Origin: Rhodospirillales bacterium | Lineage (GTDB): Bacteria; Pseudomonadota; Alphaproteobacteria; Rhodospirillales; Shumkoniaceae | Length of the DNA stretch: 64,000 nucleotides | Assembly (NCBI GenBank): GCA_028281785.1 | Contig: JANQJG010000214.1 | Coordinates: forward strand, 1-64,000 | Direction: 5' to 3' | Shown here: in pieces, positions 45,269-54,145 of the stretch | How positions within the stretch are numbered: position 1 is the stretch's first letter | Layout of the letters: the number at the start of each line of letters is the position of its first letter | Position numbers and translations under genes: made by a program | Notes under the pieces: model-generated | The model's input: only the letters and a program-made list of their open reading frames with translations | Told to the model about the DNA's origin: nothing | Databases searched by the model: none

Positions 45269-46990
45269 TCAATAGATGCTCGGGTCCTTGATCTTGCCGG
45301 GACGGGCGAGATAGTCGAAGTCGCCGCCTTCATTGGCTTGCAGAACATGCTCAGCAAACATGACGCCGTAGCCACGCTCATAGGCGGGAGCCGGCGGCTT
45401 CCAGGCGGCGCGGCGTCGTTCCAGCTCGGCATCCTCGACCAACAGCTCCAACCGGCCTTCCGAGGCGCTAAGCCGTATCGGATCGCCGTCCTGGATCAGA
45501 GCGAGCGGGCCGCCGACCGCAGCCTCCGGCGAGACGTGCAGCACGCAGGTCCCGTCGCGGGTGCCGCTCATCCGCGCGTCTGAAACCCGGACCACGTCCC
45601 GGATCCCCTTGCGCAACAGTTTCTTGGGGATCTGCATGTCTCCCCATTCCGGTAATCCAGCGCCCACGGGCCCGCCCATGCGCAGTACGAAGACGGTATT
45701 CTCGTCGACGTCCAGCGACTCGTCGTCGATGCGCGCGGTCATGTCCTCATAGCCCTCGAAGACGACCGCCGGGCCGGTATGTTCCAGGAGCTGCGGGCTC
45801 GCCGCGCTCGGCTTCACGACGGCGCCGCCCGGGGCGAGATTGCCGCGCAGGACCGCGATCGCCGGACGATCGTTCAAGGGCCGATCCAGAGGCCGAATGA
45901 CCTCGTCGTTGTAGACCTCGCTGCCCTTGATGGCCTCGCCCAGTGAGCGTCCCTCGACAGTCTGGGCGTCGAGAGTGAGGTGCTCGCGAATGCGCCAGAG
46001 CAGAGCCTTCAACCCGCCGGCGTAGTGGAAGTCCTCCATCAGGTAGCGGCCCGAAGGCATCAGGTCCGCGATGACCGGCACCTGGCGCGCGACCTTTGCC
46101 ATGTCGTCGAGCGTCAGCGCGGCGCCCAGCCGTTTGGCCATCCCAATCAGATGAACCGCCGCGTTGGTGGAGCCGCCCAGCGCCATCCAGGTGACCAGAC
46201 CGTTGCGGATCGTGTGCGCCGTCACGATGTCGGCCGGTTTGAGATCTTCCCATACCATTTCGACGATGCGCTCGCCGACATCCGTCGCCATGCGCGGATG
46301 CGCGGAGTCGACGGCCGGGATGGAGGACGACCCGGTCAAGGACAGCCCCATGGCGTCGACGATGGAGGTCATGGTCGAGGCCGTGCCCATTGTGTTGCAG
46401 GTCCCGTTGGAGCGGGTCATCGCTTCCTCGATCTCGCCCCATTCTTCCTTGCCGATGCGGCCGGCGCGCAGGTCGTCCCAGAACCGCTTGGTGTCGGTGC
46501 CGACGCCGATTCGCTGGTCGCGCCACACACCGTTCAGCATCGGTCCGGCGGGGAAAAAGATGCAGGGCAAGCCCATCGAGAACGCGCCCATAAGCAGCGC
46601 CGGCGTCGTTTTGTCGCAGCCGCCCATCAGGACCACGCCGTCAATGGGATGGCTGCGGATCAGCTCCTCGGTCTCCATGGCCAGGAAGTTGCGGTAGAAC
46701 ATGGTCGTGGGCTTGACCATCACCTCGCCGAGCGACATCGCCGGCAGCTCAACCGGGAATCCCCCTGCCCGCCAGATGCCGCGGCGAATCTCCTCGGCCC
46801 GTTCCCGCAAGTGATAATGACAGGTACTCATCTCGCTCCAGGTGTTGATGAGCCCGATCACCGGCCGGCCGACGAAATCCTTGCGCCGGAAGCCGATCTG
46901 CATCGACCGTTGGCGGTGGGCGAAGGACCGCAGATGGTCGGTTCCGTACCAGCGGTAGCTACGAAGCGTTTCCGGCGTCTTCTTCGGCAT
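45269..46990 (-). CDS. IlvD/EDD-family sugar-acid dehydratase
   Basis: A 573-residue iron-sulfur dehydratase. The segments LMGGCDKTTPALLMGA and SNGTCNTMGTASTMT supply cysteines of the cluster, and DARMSGTRDGTCVLHVSPEA is the conserved C-terminal loop. The length and LINTWSEMSTCHYHLRERAE near residue 48 fit aldonate dehydratases (L-arabinonate or D-xylonate type) better than dihydroxy-acid dehydratase. With the next aldolase it gives a 2-keto-3-deoxy route from an aldonate to pyruvate. It starts at ATG 46990, divergent from the LacI gene. Confidence 0.9.
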   Translation of the reverse strand: MPKKTPETLRSYRWYGTDHLRSFAHRQRSMQIGFRRKDFVGRPVIGLINTWSEMSTCHYHLRERAEEIRRGIWRAGGFPVELPAMSLGEVMVKPTTMFYRNFLAMETEELIRSHPIDGVVLMGGCDKTTPALLMGAFSMGLPCIFFPAGPMLNGVWRDQRIGVGTDTKRFWDDLRAGRIGKEEWGEIEEAMTRSNGTCNTMGTASTMTSIVDAMGLSLTGSSSIPAVDSAHPRMATDVGERIVEMVWEDLKPADIVTAHTIRNGLVTWMALGGSTNAAVHLIGMAKRLGAALTLDDMAKVARQVPVIADLMPSGRYLMEDFHYAGGLKALLWRIREHLTLDAQTVEGRSLGEAIKGSEVYNDEVIRPLDRPLNDRPAIAVLRGNLAPGGAVVKPSAASPQLLEHTGPAVVFEGYEDMTARIDDESLDVDENTVFVLRMGGPVGAGLPEWGDMQIPKKLLRKGIRDVVRVSDARMSGTRDGTCVLHVSPEAAVGGPLALIQDGDPIRLSASEGRLELLVEDAELERRRAAWKPPAPAYERGYGVMFAEHVLQANEGGDFDYLARPGKIKDPSIY

Positions 46991-47027
46991 GGTCTCTCTT
47001 CGACAGGGAGATTGATTCTTTGAGTGA

Positions 47028-47061
47028 TGGTATCGATACCAAGATTATGGTATCGATGTCA
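47028..47061. promoter_or_regulatory. Tandem LacI-type operators for the sugar-acid operon
   Basis: TGGTATCGATACCA at 47028-47041 is a perfect 14-bp palindrome with central CG. A second copy, TGGTATCGATGTCA at 47048-47061, has two changes and lies 20 bases further, about two helical turns. They sit in the 130-base gap between the divergent dehydratase and LacI genes, so they probably control both. Confidence 0.65.
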
Positions 47062-47120
47062 AATCCCGTGTTAATGTGGTCGGGAATTGGGGAGTTCGAG
47101 ACAGACAGAGAGGGTCGGCC

Positions 47121-48164
47121 GTGCCACGCTCCAATGTTCCACAGCCGCTGGAACCCGTGCGCGAACGCCGCCGCGTCACCATGCGGGACGTGGCGCGCCG
47201 GGCAGGCGTGGGCGCGATCACCGTCTCCCGGGCGCTGGCCGACCCGACCAAGGTCTCCCCTGCCCTGCGCGCGCGGATCGACGCCGCCGTCCGCGAGCTC
47301 GGCTATGTTCCGAATCGCATGGCGGGCGGGCTGTCCTCGCAGAAGACACGCGTCGTACCGGTGATCGTGCCCGCGATCCGGAATGCCGTGTTCTCCGACC
47401 TGATCGAAGGCGCGAGTTCGGTTCTGCTGGACGCCGGCTATCAGATTCTTCTCGGATCGACGGATTACGATTTGGAGCGCGAGGAAAATCTAATCGCCGA
47501 CTTCCTGGGGTGGACGCCGGAAGGCATCATCATCGTCGGAACGGAACACTCGGAAACCGCCTGCCGCATGCTCAGTGATACCGAGGCCACGGTCGTGGAG
47601 CTGTTCGAACTGGGCGCCGATCCCATCGACGTCAACATCGGCTTTTCCAATATCGAGGCAGCACGGGCGATGACCGATTACCTGGCCGACAAGGGCTACC
47701 GCCGCGTGGCGTTCGTCGGTGCCTATCTCGAGCGCGACCGCCGCGCCGACCAGCGCCGCGCCGGCTTCGAGGCCCGCCTCGCCGAGCGGGGACTGCCGAG
47801 CGGACGGGTGCTCGACTATCCAGGCAAATCCAGCTACGACCTGGGCGCGCAGGCGCTGCACGACCTCCGCGCGCGCTGGCAGGACACCGACGCCGTGTTC
47901 TTCGCCAATGACGTGCTCGCGGTCGGCGCTCTGCTGGAAGCCATTCCGATGGGCCTGAAGGTTCCCGAGGATGTCGCCATCGCCGGCTTCAACGGCCTCG
48001 ATATCGGCGCGCGGGCGACTCCGTCCTTGACGACGGTCGTCTCACCGCGCTTCGAAATGGGGCAGCGGGCGGCGGAGGAGATCCTGAAGCGGCGCGGCGT
48101 CAGACGTGGAGATGCCTATTCGGTCGACATCCCCTATCGCATCCTGCCGCGCGGCAGTGCGTAG
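47121..48164 (+). CDS. LacI-family transcriptional regulator (sugar-acid module)
   Basis: A 347-residue regulator. The helix-turn-helix MRDVARRAGVGAITVSRALA begins near residue 20, with hinge PNRMAGGLSSQKT, then a sugar-binding sensor domain ending VAIAGFNGLDIGARATPSL. The start is a GTG at 47121 with GAGAGGG upstream. It probably represses the divergent dehydratase-aldolase-Tct operon through the adjacent palindromes, with a sugar acid or keto-deoxy acid as inducer. Confidence 0.92.
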   Translation: MPRSNVPQPLEPVRERRRVTMRDVARRAGVGAITVSRALADPTKVSPALRARIDAAVRELGYVPNRMAGGLSSQKTRVVPVIVPAIRNAVFSDLIEGASSVLLDAGYQILLGSTDYDLEREENLIADFLGWTPEGIIIVGTEHSETACRMLSDTEATVVELFELGADPIDVNIGFSNIEAARAMTDYLADKGYRRVAFVGAYLERDRRADQRRAGFEARLAERGLPSGRVLDYPGKSSYDLGAQALHDLRARWQDTDAVFFANDVLAVGALLEAIPMGLKVPEDVAIAGFNGLDIGARATPSLTTVVSPRFEMGQRAAEEILKRRGVRRGDAYSVDIPYRILPRGSA

Positions 48165-48197
48165 AAGCCGCTTTTTCGAAGCAATCCGTCCCGCACC

Positions 48198-48440
48198 TCA
48201 TGCCCCCGTCCAGCGATAGCGCTCGACGACCTCCTCATTGAGTTCGATGCCGAGGCCAGGACCGTCGGGAATGCGGACGGCACCGTCCTCGGTCAAGCCG
48301 ACGATGGCGACCTGGATCTCGGACCTGTCCCCCACCTCCTCCGGCCAGCGGCGAATCTCGTGGTCATGCAGATTTGCCCGAAGCTCGCGAAGCCACCGGT
48401 CAACGTTGTCCGCATTCTTGTCCATGAACGGAATGGCCAT
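48198..48440 (-). pseudogene. Chimeric 80-residue ORF: GhrA-like N-terminus joined to enolase-superfamily C-terminus
   Basis: Residues 1-47 (MAIPFMDKNADNVDRW, then DHEIRRWPEEVGDRSEIQVAIV) match the start of glyoxylate/hydroxypyruvate reductase A-type enzymes, normally about 310 residues. From about residue 48 it reads GLTEDGAVRIPDGPGLGIE and ends NEEVVERYRWTGA, the C-terminus of mandelate racemase/galactonate dehydratase-type proteins. Neither catalytic domain remains. A GGGGAG ribosome site six bases before the ATG at 48440 is intact and the frame is open. It is convergent with the LacI gene and divergent from a MaoC gene. It mirrors the chimera at 3812-4024, which keeps an enolase-superfamily start instead of an end. 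Confidence 0.7.
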
Positions 48441-48612
48441 CGCTCTCCCCTTCTCCCGGCCACGCCGTGGGCGACGTGATGCCGTCCTGATAAAGCGCGC
48501 ACGCGCCGATGTCCATCGATCCCCTTTCATTGCATGGATACTTCCGCTATCACCGCCACTGTTGACGGGGCCGGTCAACCGAAGGACAACAACCTCGGAG
48601 GTAGGGACGGTC

Positions 48613-49041
48613 ATGAATCTGAATGTCGAAGCCGGCGAAACGACTCGCTTTGCCAAAACGATTACGGACGCCGATCTGGCCATGTTCTCGGCCATCAGCG
48701 GCGATTTCGACCCTGTCCATGTGGACGAGGAATACGCCAAATCGACCCCGTTCGGGCGGCGCATCGCGCACGGAATCGCCGTCATGGGACTGTTGTCGGC
48801 GGCGGAATCGGAGATGTCGCGCCGCATCGTCGCGCGCGGCGGCAAAGGCAAGCCGGTCTCCTTGGGCTATGAAAAGGTGCGGTTCCTGAAGCCGGTATTC
48901 GTCGGCGATACGCTGAGCGCCGTCTACACCATAGCCGAACTCCAGCCCGACAAGGGCCGCGCGATCGGCAAGTGCGAGATCACCAACCAGCATGGCGAAC
49001 TGGTCCTGGTCGGCGACCACATCATGAAATGGGTGGTCTGA
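48613..49041 (+). CDS. MaoC-like (R)-specific enoyl-CoA hydratase family protein (second copy)
   Basis: A 142-residue hot-dog-fold protein closely related to the protein at 29067-29507: both carry SGDFxPxHVxEE with the Asp/His dyad, a GxRIAHG helix and a VSLGYxxVRFLK stretch. GGAGG lies upstream of the ATG at 48613. No CoA-transferase accompanies this copy; it stands alone between a chimeric remnant and the transketolase operon, with which it is convergent. Confidence 0.86.
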   Translation: MNLNVEAGETTRFAKTITDADLAMFSAISGDFDPVHVDEEYAKSTPFGRRIAHGIAVMGLLSAAESEMSRRIVARGGKGKPVSLGYEKVRFLKPVFVGDTLSAVYTIAELQPDKGRAIGKCEITNQHGELVLVGDHIMKWVV

Positions 49042-49078
49042 GCGAGAGGAACCTTGGCAGCGCCGCCGTGCCCCGCCG

Positions 49079-51055
49079 CTACAATCTCGTCTTGACGGCC
49101 TTGACCACGGCCTCGGGGGTTAGGCCGAAATGCCGGTACAGGTCGGCCGCCGAACCCGAGGCCCCGAAGCTGCTGAGGCAAACGATCCCGCCATCCTCGC
49201 CGACGAAGCGTTCCCAGCCCAGGCCGCAGCCTGCTTCGATCGCGACGCGAACGGCGCCGCGCCCGAGGATGCGGTCGCGATAGTCCCGGTCCTGCTGCCA
49301 GAACAGTTCCCAGCACGGCACCGACACCACCGCGGCCGGGATGCCCTCGGCAGCCAGTCTCTGGCGCGCTTCAAGCGCGATCTGAACCTCGGATCCCGTC
49401 GCCATGAGGACCGCGCGCCGGTCGGCAGAGCCCTCCCAGAATTCCGCGACGACATACGCGCCGCGCGCGCAATCGTGATCGCCCGGAAGCGGAGGAAGCT
49501 CGGATTTTGTGAGAAGAATCGCGGAGGGTCCGTCCGGGCGCTCAAGCGCGAGACGCCAGCATTGAGCCGTCTCCACTGCGTCGGCCGGCCGGAAGACGTG
49601 GAGGTTCGGTACGGCGCGAAGCGACGCGAGCTGCTCGACGGGCTGATGCGTGGGGCCGTTCTCGCCGACGGCAATTGAATCATCGGTGAGGATATAGATC
49701 GTCCGCAGACCCATCATCGCCGTCATGCGCAGGGCCGGCCGTAAATAGTCGGAGAAGACGAGGTAAGTCGCGCCAAACGGGATGAGACCGCCATGGCAGG
49801 CGAGACCGTTCATCGCCGAGGCCATCGAATGTTCGCGCACGCCGAACCGCAGATTGCGACCGCCGAATGAATTCGGAGAGACGACCTTCGACGGCATGTC
49901 GGCTCCCGTGAGGGACGCGACATCGGCCGCGGCGCCGACCAATTGCGGCACGCCTTCGCTGATCGCCGCGATCACAGAGGCGGATGCGGGGACGGTCGCC
50001 ATTGTTGGCCGTTCCGCGAGCCAGTTGGCGACGAGTTCGTCCAGCGGTCCGTTCCAGCCGGACGCAAGCTCGCCATGGAGTCCGCGGTCGAAGCTCTCCT
50101 TCTCGCTTTCCGGCAGGGCCGCAAGCCGGCGATCCCATTCCTCGCGCGCCTTGCGGCCTTTCTCGCCAGCCTCGCGCCAAGTCGCAACAATGTCCTCGGG
50201 AATCTCGAAGGGCGGATACGGCCAGCCAAGCGCCTCGCGGGCCCCGGCGATCTCGTTGGCGCCCAGCGCACCGCCATGCGCCTTGTGCGTTCCCGCCTTG
50301 GTGGGCGCGCCGATGCCAATAGTCGTGCGACAGGCGATAAAGGATGGCTGTTCCGACTGGCGCGCCCGGGCGATCGCGGCGGCCACGGCCTCTGCGTCAT
50401 GGCCGTCGACGGTCTGCACGTCCCAGCCCGCGGCCTCAAAGCGAGCAAGCTGGTCCTCGGATGTGGCAAGGTCGGTGCCGCCGTCGACGGTGATGCCGTT
50501 GTCGTCCCAAAGGGCGACGAGCTTTCGCAGCCGAAGATGGCCGGCCAGGGCGGCGGACTCGTAACTCACGCCTTCCATCAAACATCCGTCGCCGACGAGG
50601 ACATAGGTGTAATGGTCCACGATCGCATCGCCGAACCGGGCGTTGAGCAGGCGTTCGGCCAGGGCCATGCCGACGGCGTTCGCGATCCCCTGCCCCAGCA
50701 GACCCGTTGTCGTTTCGACGGCCGCTTCCGGATCGTATTCAGGGTGCCCCGGAGTCCGCGAACCGAGGCGGCGGAGGTTGAGGATCTCCTCGCGTGTCAG
50801 CTTTTCATAGCCGGACAGGTGCAGAAGCGCATAGAGCAGCGTAGACCCATGCCCGGCGGAAAGCACGAAACGGTCCCGGTCGGGCCAACGGGGATCGCTT
50901 GGATCGAACTTCAGGAACCGTGTGAATAGAACGGTCGCCGCGTCGGCGATCCCCATGCACATGCCCGGATGTCCGGATCCGGCCCGCTCGATGGCGTCCA
51001 CGGCCAGGAACCTGACCGCATTCGCAAGATCCCGCTGGGTGACCGCGTTGTCCAA
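49079..51055 (-). CDS. tkt: Transketolase (second of a tandem pair)
   Basis: A 658-residue full-length transketolase. It has the early AGSGHPGMCMGIADAATVLF, the TPP-magnesium site VLVGDGCLMEG with the later DDNG, and the catalytic-region FGVREHSMASAMNGLACHGG. It moves two-carbon ketol units between sugar phosphates. The start is a TTG at 51055 with AGGAG six bases upstream. It lies 91 bases after the first transketolase stop on the same strand. The two copies are clearly diverged along the whole length, which argues against a recent duplication. Confidence 0.92.
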   Translation of the reverse strand: MDNAVTQRDLANAVRFLAVDAIERAGSGHPGMCMGIADAATVLFTRFLKFDPSDPRWPDRDRFVLSAGHGSTLLYALLHLSGYEKLTREEILNLRRLGSRTPGHPEYDPEAAVETTTGLLGQGIANAVGMALAERLLNARFGDAIVDHYTYVLVGDGCLMEGVSYESAALAGHLRLRKLVALWDDNGITVDGGTDLATSEDQLARFEAAGWDVQTVDGHDAEAVAAAIARARQSEQPSFIACRTTIGIGAPTKAGTHKAHGGALGANEIAGAREALGWPYPPFEIPEDIVATWREAGEKGRKAREEWDRRLAALPESEKESFDRGLHGELASGWNGPLDELVANWLAERPTMATVPASASVIAAISEGVPQLVGAAADVASLTGADMPSKVVSPNSFGGRNLRFGVREHSMASAMNGLACHGGLIPFGATYLVFSDYLRPALRMTAMMGLRTIYILTDDSIAVGENGPTHQPVEQLASLRAVPNLHVFRPADAVETAQCWRLALERPDGPSAILLTKSELPPLPGDHDCARGAYVVAEFWEGSADRRAVLMATGSEVQIALEARQRLAAEGIPAAVVSVPCWELFWQQDRDYRDRILGRGAVRVAIEAGCGLGWERFVGEDGGIVCLSSFGASGSAADLYRHFGLTPEAVVKAVKTRL

Positions 51056-51146
51056 CTTCGACTCCTGCTGGTTGGATAGGATTGAGAGTCAGCCGCCCCG
51101 CCGCCGCCCCTGTCAAGGGACAGCAGCAGGGGTATGCGGACGGCGA

Positions 51147-53129
51147 CTAGAGCCGCGCCTTGACCTCGCCCACGATCGCCTCCACGGTTATCCCGAAATG
51201 CCGGAAAACATCCTTCGGAGACCCAGAGGCGCCGAAGCTCGACATGCCGACAAAGCCGCCATCCTCGCCGATATAGCGCTCCCATCCCAGCCGCACGGCG
51301 GCCTCGACGGCCACGCGGATCGTGCCTTTTCCAAGGACATGCGCCTTGTAGTCCGCATCCTGGGCATCGAAGTACTCCCAGCATGGCATGGAGACGACGG
51401 CCGTCGGAATCCCCTCTGCCTGGAGCTGCCCACGCGCTTCCATAACAAGGGACACTTCCGAGCCCGTTGCCAGCAGGGTCGCCCGCCGCGCTTCCGCGCC
51501 GCCATCGGCCTCGGCCAAAACATAGGCGCCACGCACACAGAGATTTTCCTCCGCGTACTCGCGACGGAGCGTCGGCACCGCCTGTCGGGAAAAGGTCAGC
51601 GCGGACGGCATGCCTCTCTCGGACACGGCCAGCGCCCAGCATTCCGCCGCCTCCACCGGGTCGGCCGGGCGGAAGACGTTCAGGTTCGGAATCGCGCGGA
51701 GCGAGGCCAGGCATTCGACCGGCTGATGGGTCGGACCGTTGGTGCCGATGCCGACGGAATCATGGCTGAACACCCAGATGGCCGGCAGCGACATCATCGC
51801 CGACAACCGAATCGCATGCCGCATGTAGTCGGAGAAGACCAGGAAGGTCGTGCCGAACGGCACCACGCCGCCATGCGCCAGCATGCCGTTGATCATGGAG
51901 CCCATGGCGTGTTCGCGAACGCCGTAGTGGATGTAACGGCCACCGCGATCCTGGGCGGTGAACGGGCGCATGTCCCGCTTGTGCTGGGTCGCGGCCTCCA
52001 GATCGGGGGCACCGCCGACAAGTTCGGGAATGGCGTGCGACAGCACCCGCGAGATCTCTCCCGATGTGCGAATCCCCGCCCGCTCCGGCTGCTCCTCGAC
52101 CTGCTCCTTCTGGTAGTCGAGCAGGCTCTTTTCCCAGCCGTCCGGCAGACGCCCCTGCATCAGGCGCTGGAATTCGGCGCGTTTGGCCGGTTCCATCGCC
52201 GCGACCCGATTCTCCCAGGCAGCCCGTTCGGCGGCGCCGGCCTCACCGGCCTTTCGCCACTCCGCGTAGACCTCGTCGGGAACGACGAAGGGGTCGTAGG
52301 ACCAGCCGAGGCGTTCGCGTGCCGCCTTGGCGTCGTCCTCGCTAAGCTTGCCGCCATGGGCCGCGCGGTCGTTCTGGATGCGCGGCACGCCGAAACCGAT
52401 CAGAGTACGGCAGCGGATCATCGAGGGACGCGGGTCCTTCTTCGCGGCCTCGATGGCGGCCGAGATGGCGTCATGGTCGTGGCCGTCGCATTCCTGCACA
52501 TGCCAGCCGGCACAGGCGAAACGCTGCATGTAGTCTTCGCTGATAGCCTGGCCGACGGTTCCATCGTCGGTCATCTGATTGTCGTCATAGAGCCAGATCA
52601 GGCGACCGAGCCGCAAATTCCCGGCCAGCGAAATGACCTCATGGGCCACGCCTTCCATCAGGCAACCGTCGCCGACAAGGGCGTAAGTATAGTGGTGGAC
52701 GATGTCGCCGCCGAACATCTCGTTCAGCATCTGCTCGGCCACCGCCATGCCGACGGCGTTGGCGATGCCCTGTCCAAGCGGCCCCGTGGTGACCTCGACG
52801 CCGTGGTCCGGCTCATATTCGGGATGTCCCGGCGTATTCGATCCCAGCACCCGGAAGTTCTTGATCTGGTCGATGCCCATGGCCTCGTAGCCGCTCAGAT
52901 GCAGGAGGGCGTAGATCAGCATCGAGCCATGACCGTTGGACTGCACGAACCGGTCGCGGTCGGGCCAGCGGGGTTTCTTCGGATCGAATTTCAGGTGACG
53001 GGTGAACAGCGTCGTCGCGATATCGGCGGCGCCAGTGGGTGTGCCGGGATGGCCGTCCTTGGCGCGTACCAGCGCGTCGACGGCAAGGAAGCGGACGGCA
53101 TTCGCCATTTCTTGCATGGAGACGGACAT
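51147..53129 (-). CDS. tkt: Transketolase (first of a tandem pair)
   Basis: A 660-residue full-length transketolase with KDGHPGTPTGAADIATTLF, the TPP site ALVGDGCLMEGV, and YGVREHAMGSMINGMLAHGG. AAGGA lies nine bases before the ATG at 53129. It follows a TIM-barrel isomerase gene by 26 bases, and the isomerase follows the Tct transporter genes, so the sugar used by this operon is probably isomerised and then passed to transketolase. A central-metabolism role is the alternative. Confidence 0.92.
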   Translation of the reverse strand: MSVSMQEMANAVRFLAVDALVRAKDGHPGTPTGAADIATTLFTRHLKFDPKKPRWPDRDRFVQSNGHGSMLIYALLHLSGYEAMGIDQIKNFRVLGSNTPGHPEYEPDHGVEVTTGPLGQGIANAVGMAVAEQMLNEMFGGDIVHHYTYALVGDGCLMEGVAHEVISLAGNLRLGRLIWLYDDNQMTDDGTVGQAISEDYMQRFACAGWHVQECDGHDHDAISAAIEAAKKDPRPSMIRCRTLIGFGVPRIQNDRAAHGGKLSEDDAKAARERLGWSYDPFVVPDEVYAEWRKAGEAGAAERAAWENRVAAMEPAKRAEFQRLMQGRLPDGWEKSLLDYQKEQVEEQPERAGIRTSGEISRVLSHAIPELVGGAPDLEAATQHKRDMRPFTAQDRGGRYIHYGVREHAMGSMINGMLAHGGVVPFGTTFLVFSDYMRHAIRLSAMMSLPAIWVFSHDSVGIGTNGPTHQPVECLASLRAIPNLNVFRPADPVEAAECWALAVSERGMPSALTFSRQAVPTLRREYAEENLCVRGAYVLAEADGGAEARRATLLATGSEVSLVMEARGQLQAEGIPTAVVSMPCWEYFDAQDADYKAHVLGKGTIRVAVEAAVRLGWERYIGEDGGFVGMSSFGASGSPKDVFRHFGITVEAIVGEVKARL

Positions 53130-53155
53130 GGTTCTTTTTCCTTCCTGAGCGCGTC

Positions 53156-54109
53156 CTAGAGTAGCGAGTAGAGATAATCCATGGTCCTAGCCGGGTTCCG
53201 CTGGACCATGAGGCTTTGCATCTTCTGCTTATCGATCCGGGTGGAGATTTCCTCGAGTTTCCGCGACAGCCGCGCGGCGGTGGCGAAGGTCTCCACCGGA
53301 TCGTGCTCCTTCGGCACGATGTCGAAGGTCATCCAGTCTTCGTAGCCCAACTCGTTCAAGGTGTAGAAGAACTCGACCAGATCCCAGGTGTGAACCGAGC
53401 CGGGCAGCAGATCCCAGTCGGCGCGGCCGTCATTGTCATTCAAATGCACATAGAACAGCCGCTTGGCGCGGGTGAGCAGCGCCGCCGCCTGGGAGCCGTT
53501 TTCGTTGGCGAGCATGGCATGGCCGATATCCAGCGTCACGCCCAGATTGTCGGCGCCGACGGTCTGGCAGAACGAGGCCGTTTCGCCCGCCGTGCCCAGG
53601 AGCGAGCGCATGCGCGGCTCGCTGATCTTGTATTCGATGCAGATCTGGAAGTCCGGGTTGTGCGCCGCGATCTCGGCATAGCATTCGGCGGCCGTGTCGT
53701 AGGCGCGGGCGAAGTCGATCTCGAAGGTGAAGTCGAAGCCGTCGTTCAGCGGGCAGTTGGTGATGCGCGGCGCGCCGATGTCGACCGCGATGTCGATGCA
53801 CCGCTTGAAATCGTCGATCGCTTCACGGCGATCGGCGGTCTCGTCGGCGGTCCAGGCGCCACGCAGCCAGCGGTCGTTGCGCACCGAGGCGAAATTGATG
53901 GCGGCGATGCCCAGATCGTTGCGCGCGAGACCGTCCTTGAGCACCCGAAGGTCGCCGAAATCGGCCGGGTAACGCAGCTCGACCCCCTCGCATCCCTCGG
54001 TACGGCCCGCCATGTCCAGCACGTCGGCGACGTTCTGGGGGTCGTGGTATTGCAGGAAGCGGTTGCGGGTCTGCCCCATGAACAAGCTCAGGATGGCCAA
54101 TTTTGACAT
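53156..54109 (-). CDS. Xylose-isomerase-like TIM-barrel sugar isomerase/epimerase (first of three)
   Basis: A 317-residue TIM-barrel protein of the AP endonuclease 2/sugar isomerase superfamily. ICIEYKISEPR, NLGVTLDIGHAMLANENG and RLFYVHLNDNDGRADWDLLPG bring the metal-binding Glu, Asp, His and Asp of the family. It probably isomerises or epimerises a ketose or keto-acid. GGAG lies eight bases before the ATG at 54109. Paralogues lie at 59747-60730 and 60756-61610; the latter is closest in sequence. It links the Tct transporter to the transketolases. Confidence 0.86.
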   Translation of the reverse strand: MSKLAILSLFMGQTRNRFLQYHDPQNVADVLDMAGRTEGCEGVELRYPADFGDLRVLKDGLARNDLGIAAINFASVRNDRWLRGAWTADETADRREAIDDFKRCIDIAVDIGAPRITNCPLNDGFDFTFEIDFARAYDTAAECYAEIAAHNPDFQICIEYKISEPRMRSLLGTAGETASFCQTVGADNLGVTLDIGHAMLANENGSQAAALLTRAKRLFYVHLNDNDGRADWDLLPGSVHTWDLVEFFYTLNELGYEDWMTFDIVPKEHDPVETFATAARLSRKLEEISTRIDKQKMQSLMVQRNPARTMDYLYSLL

Positions 54110-54145
54110 GTACTTAACTCCGTTAGCCTCGGGCGGTTCCGGTCC

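Noticed and set aside
42982..45291. 769-residue plus-strand frame
   Set aside because: It is antisense to tctB, tctC and the aldolase gene, all of which have strong family motifs and ribosome sites.
50922..53159. 745-residue plus-strand frame
   Set aside because: It is a shadow of the first transketolase and lacks any recognisable domain.
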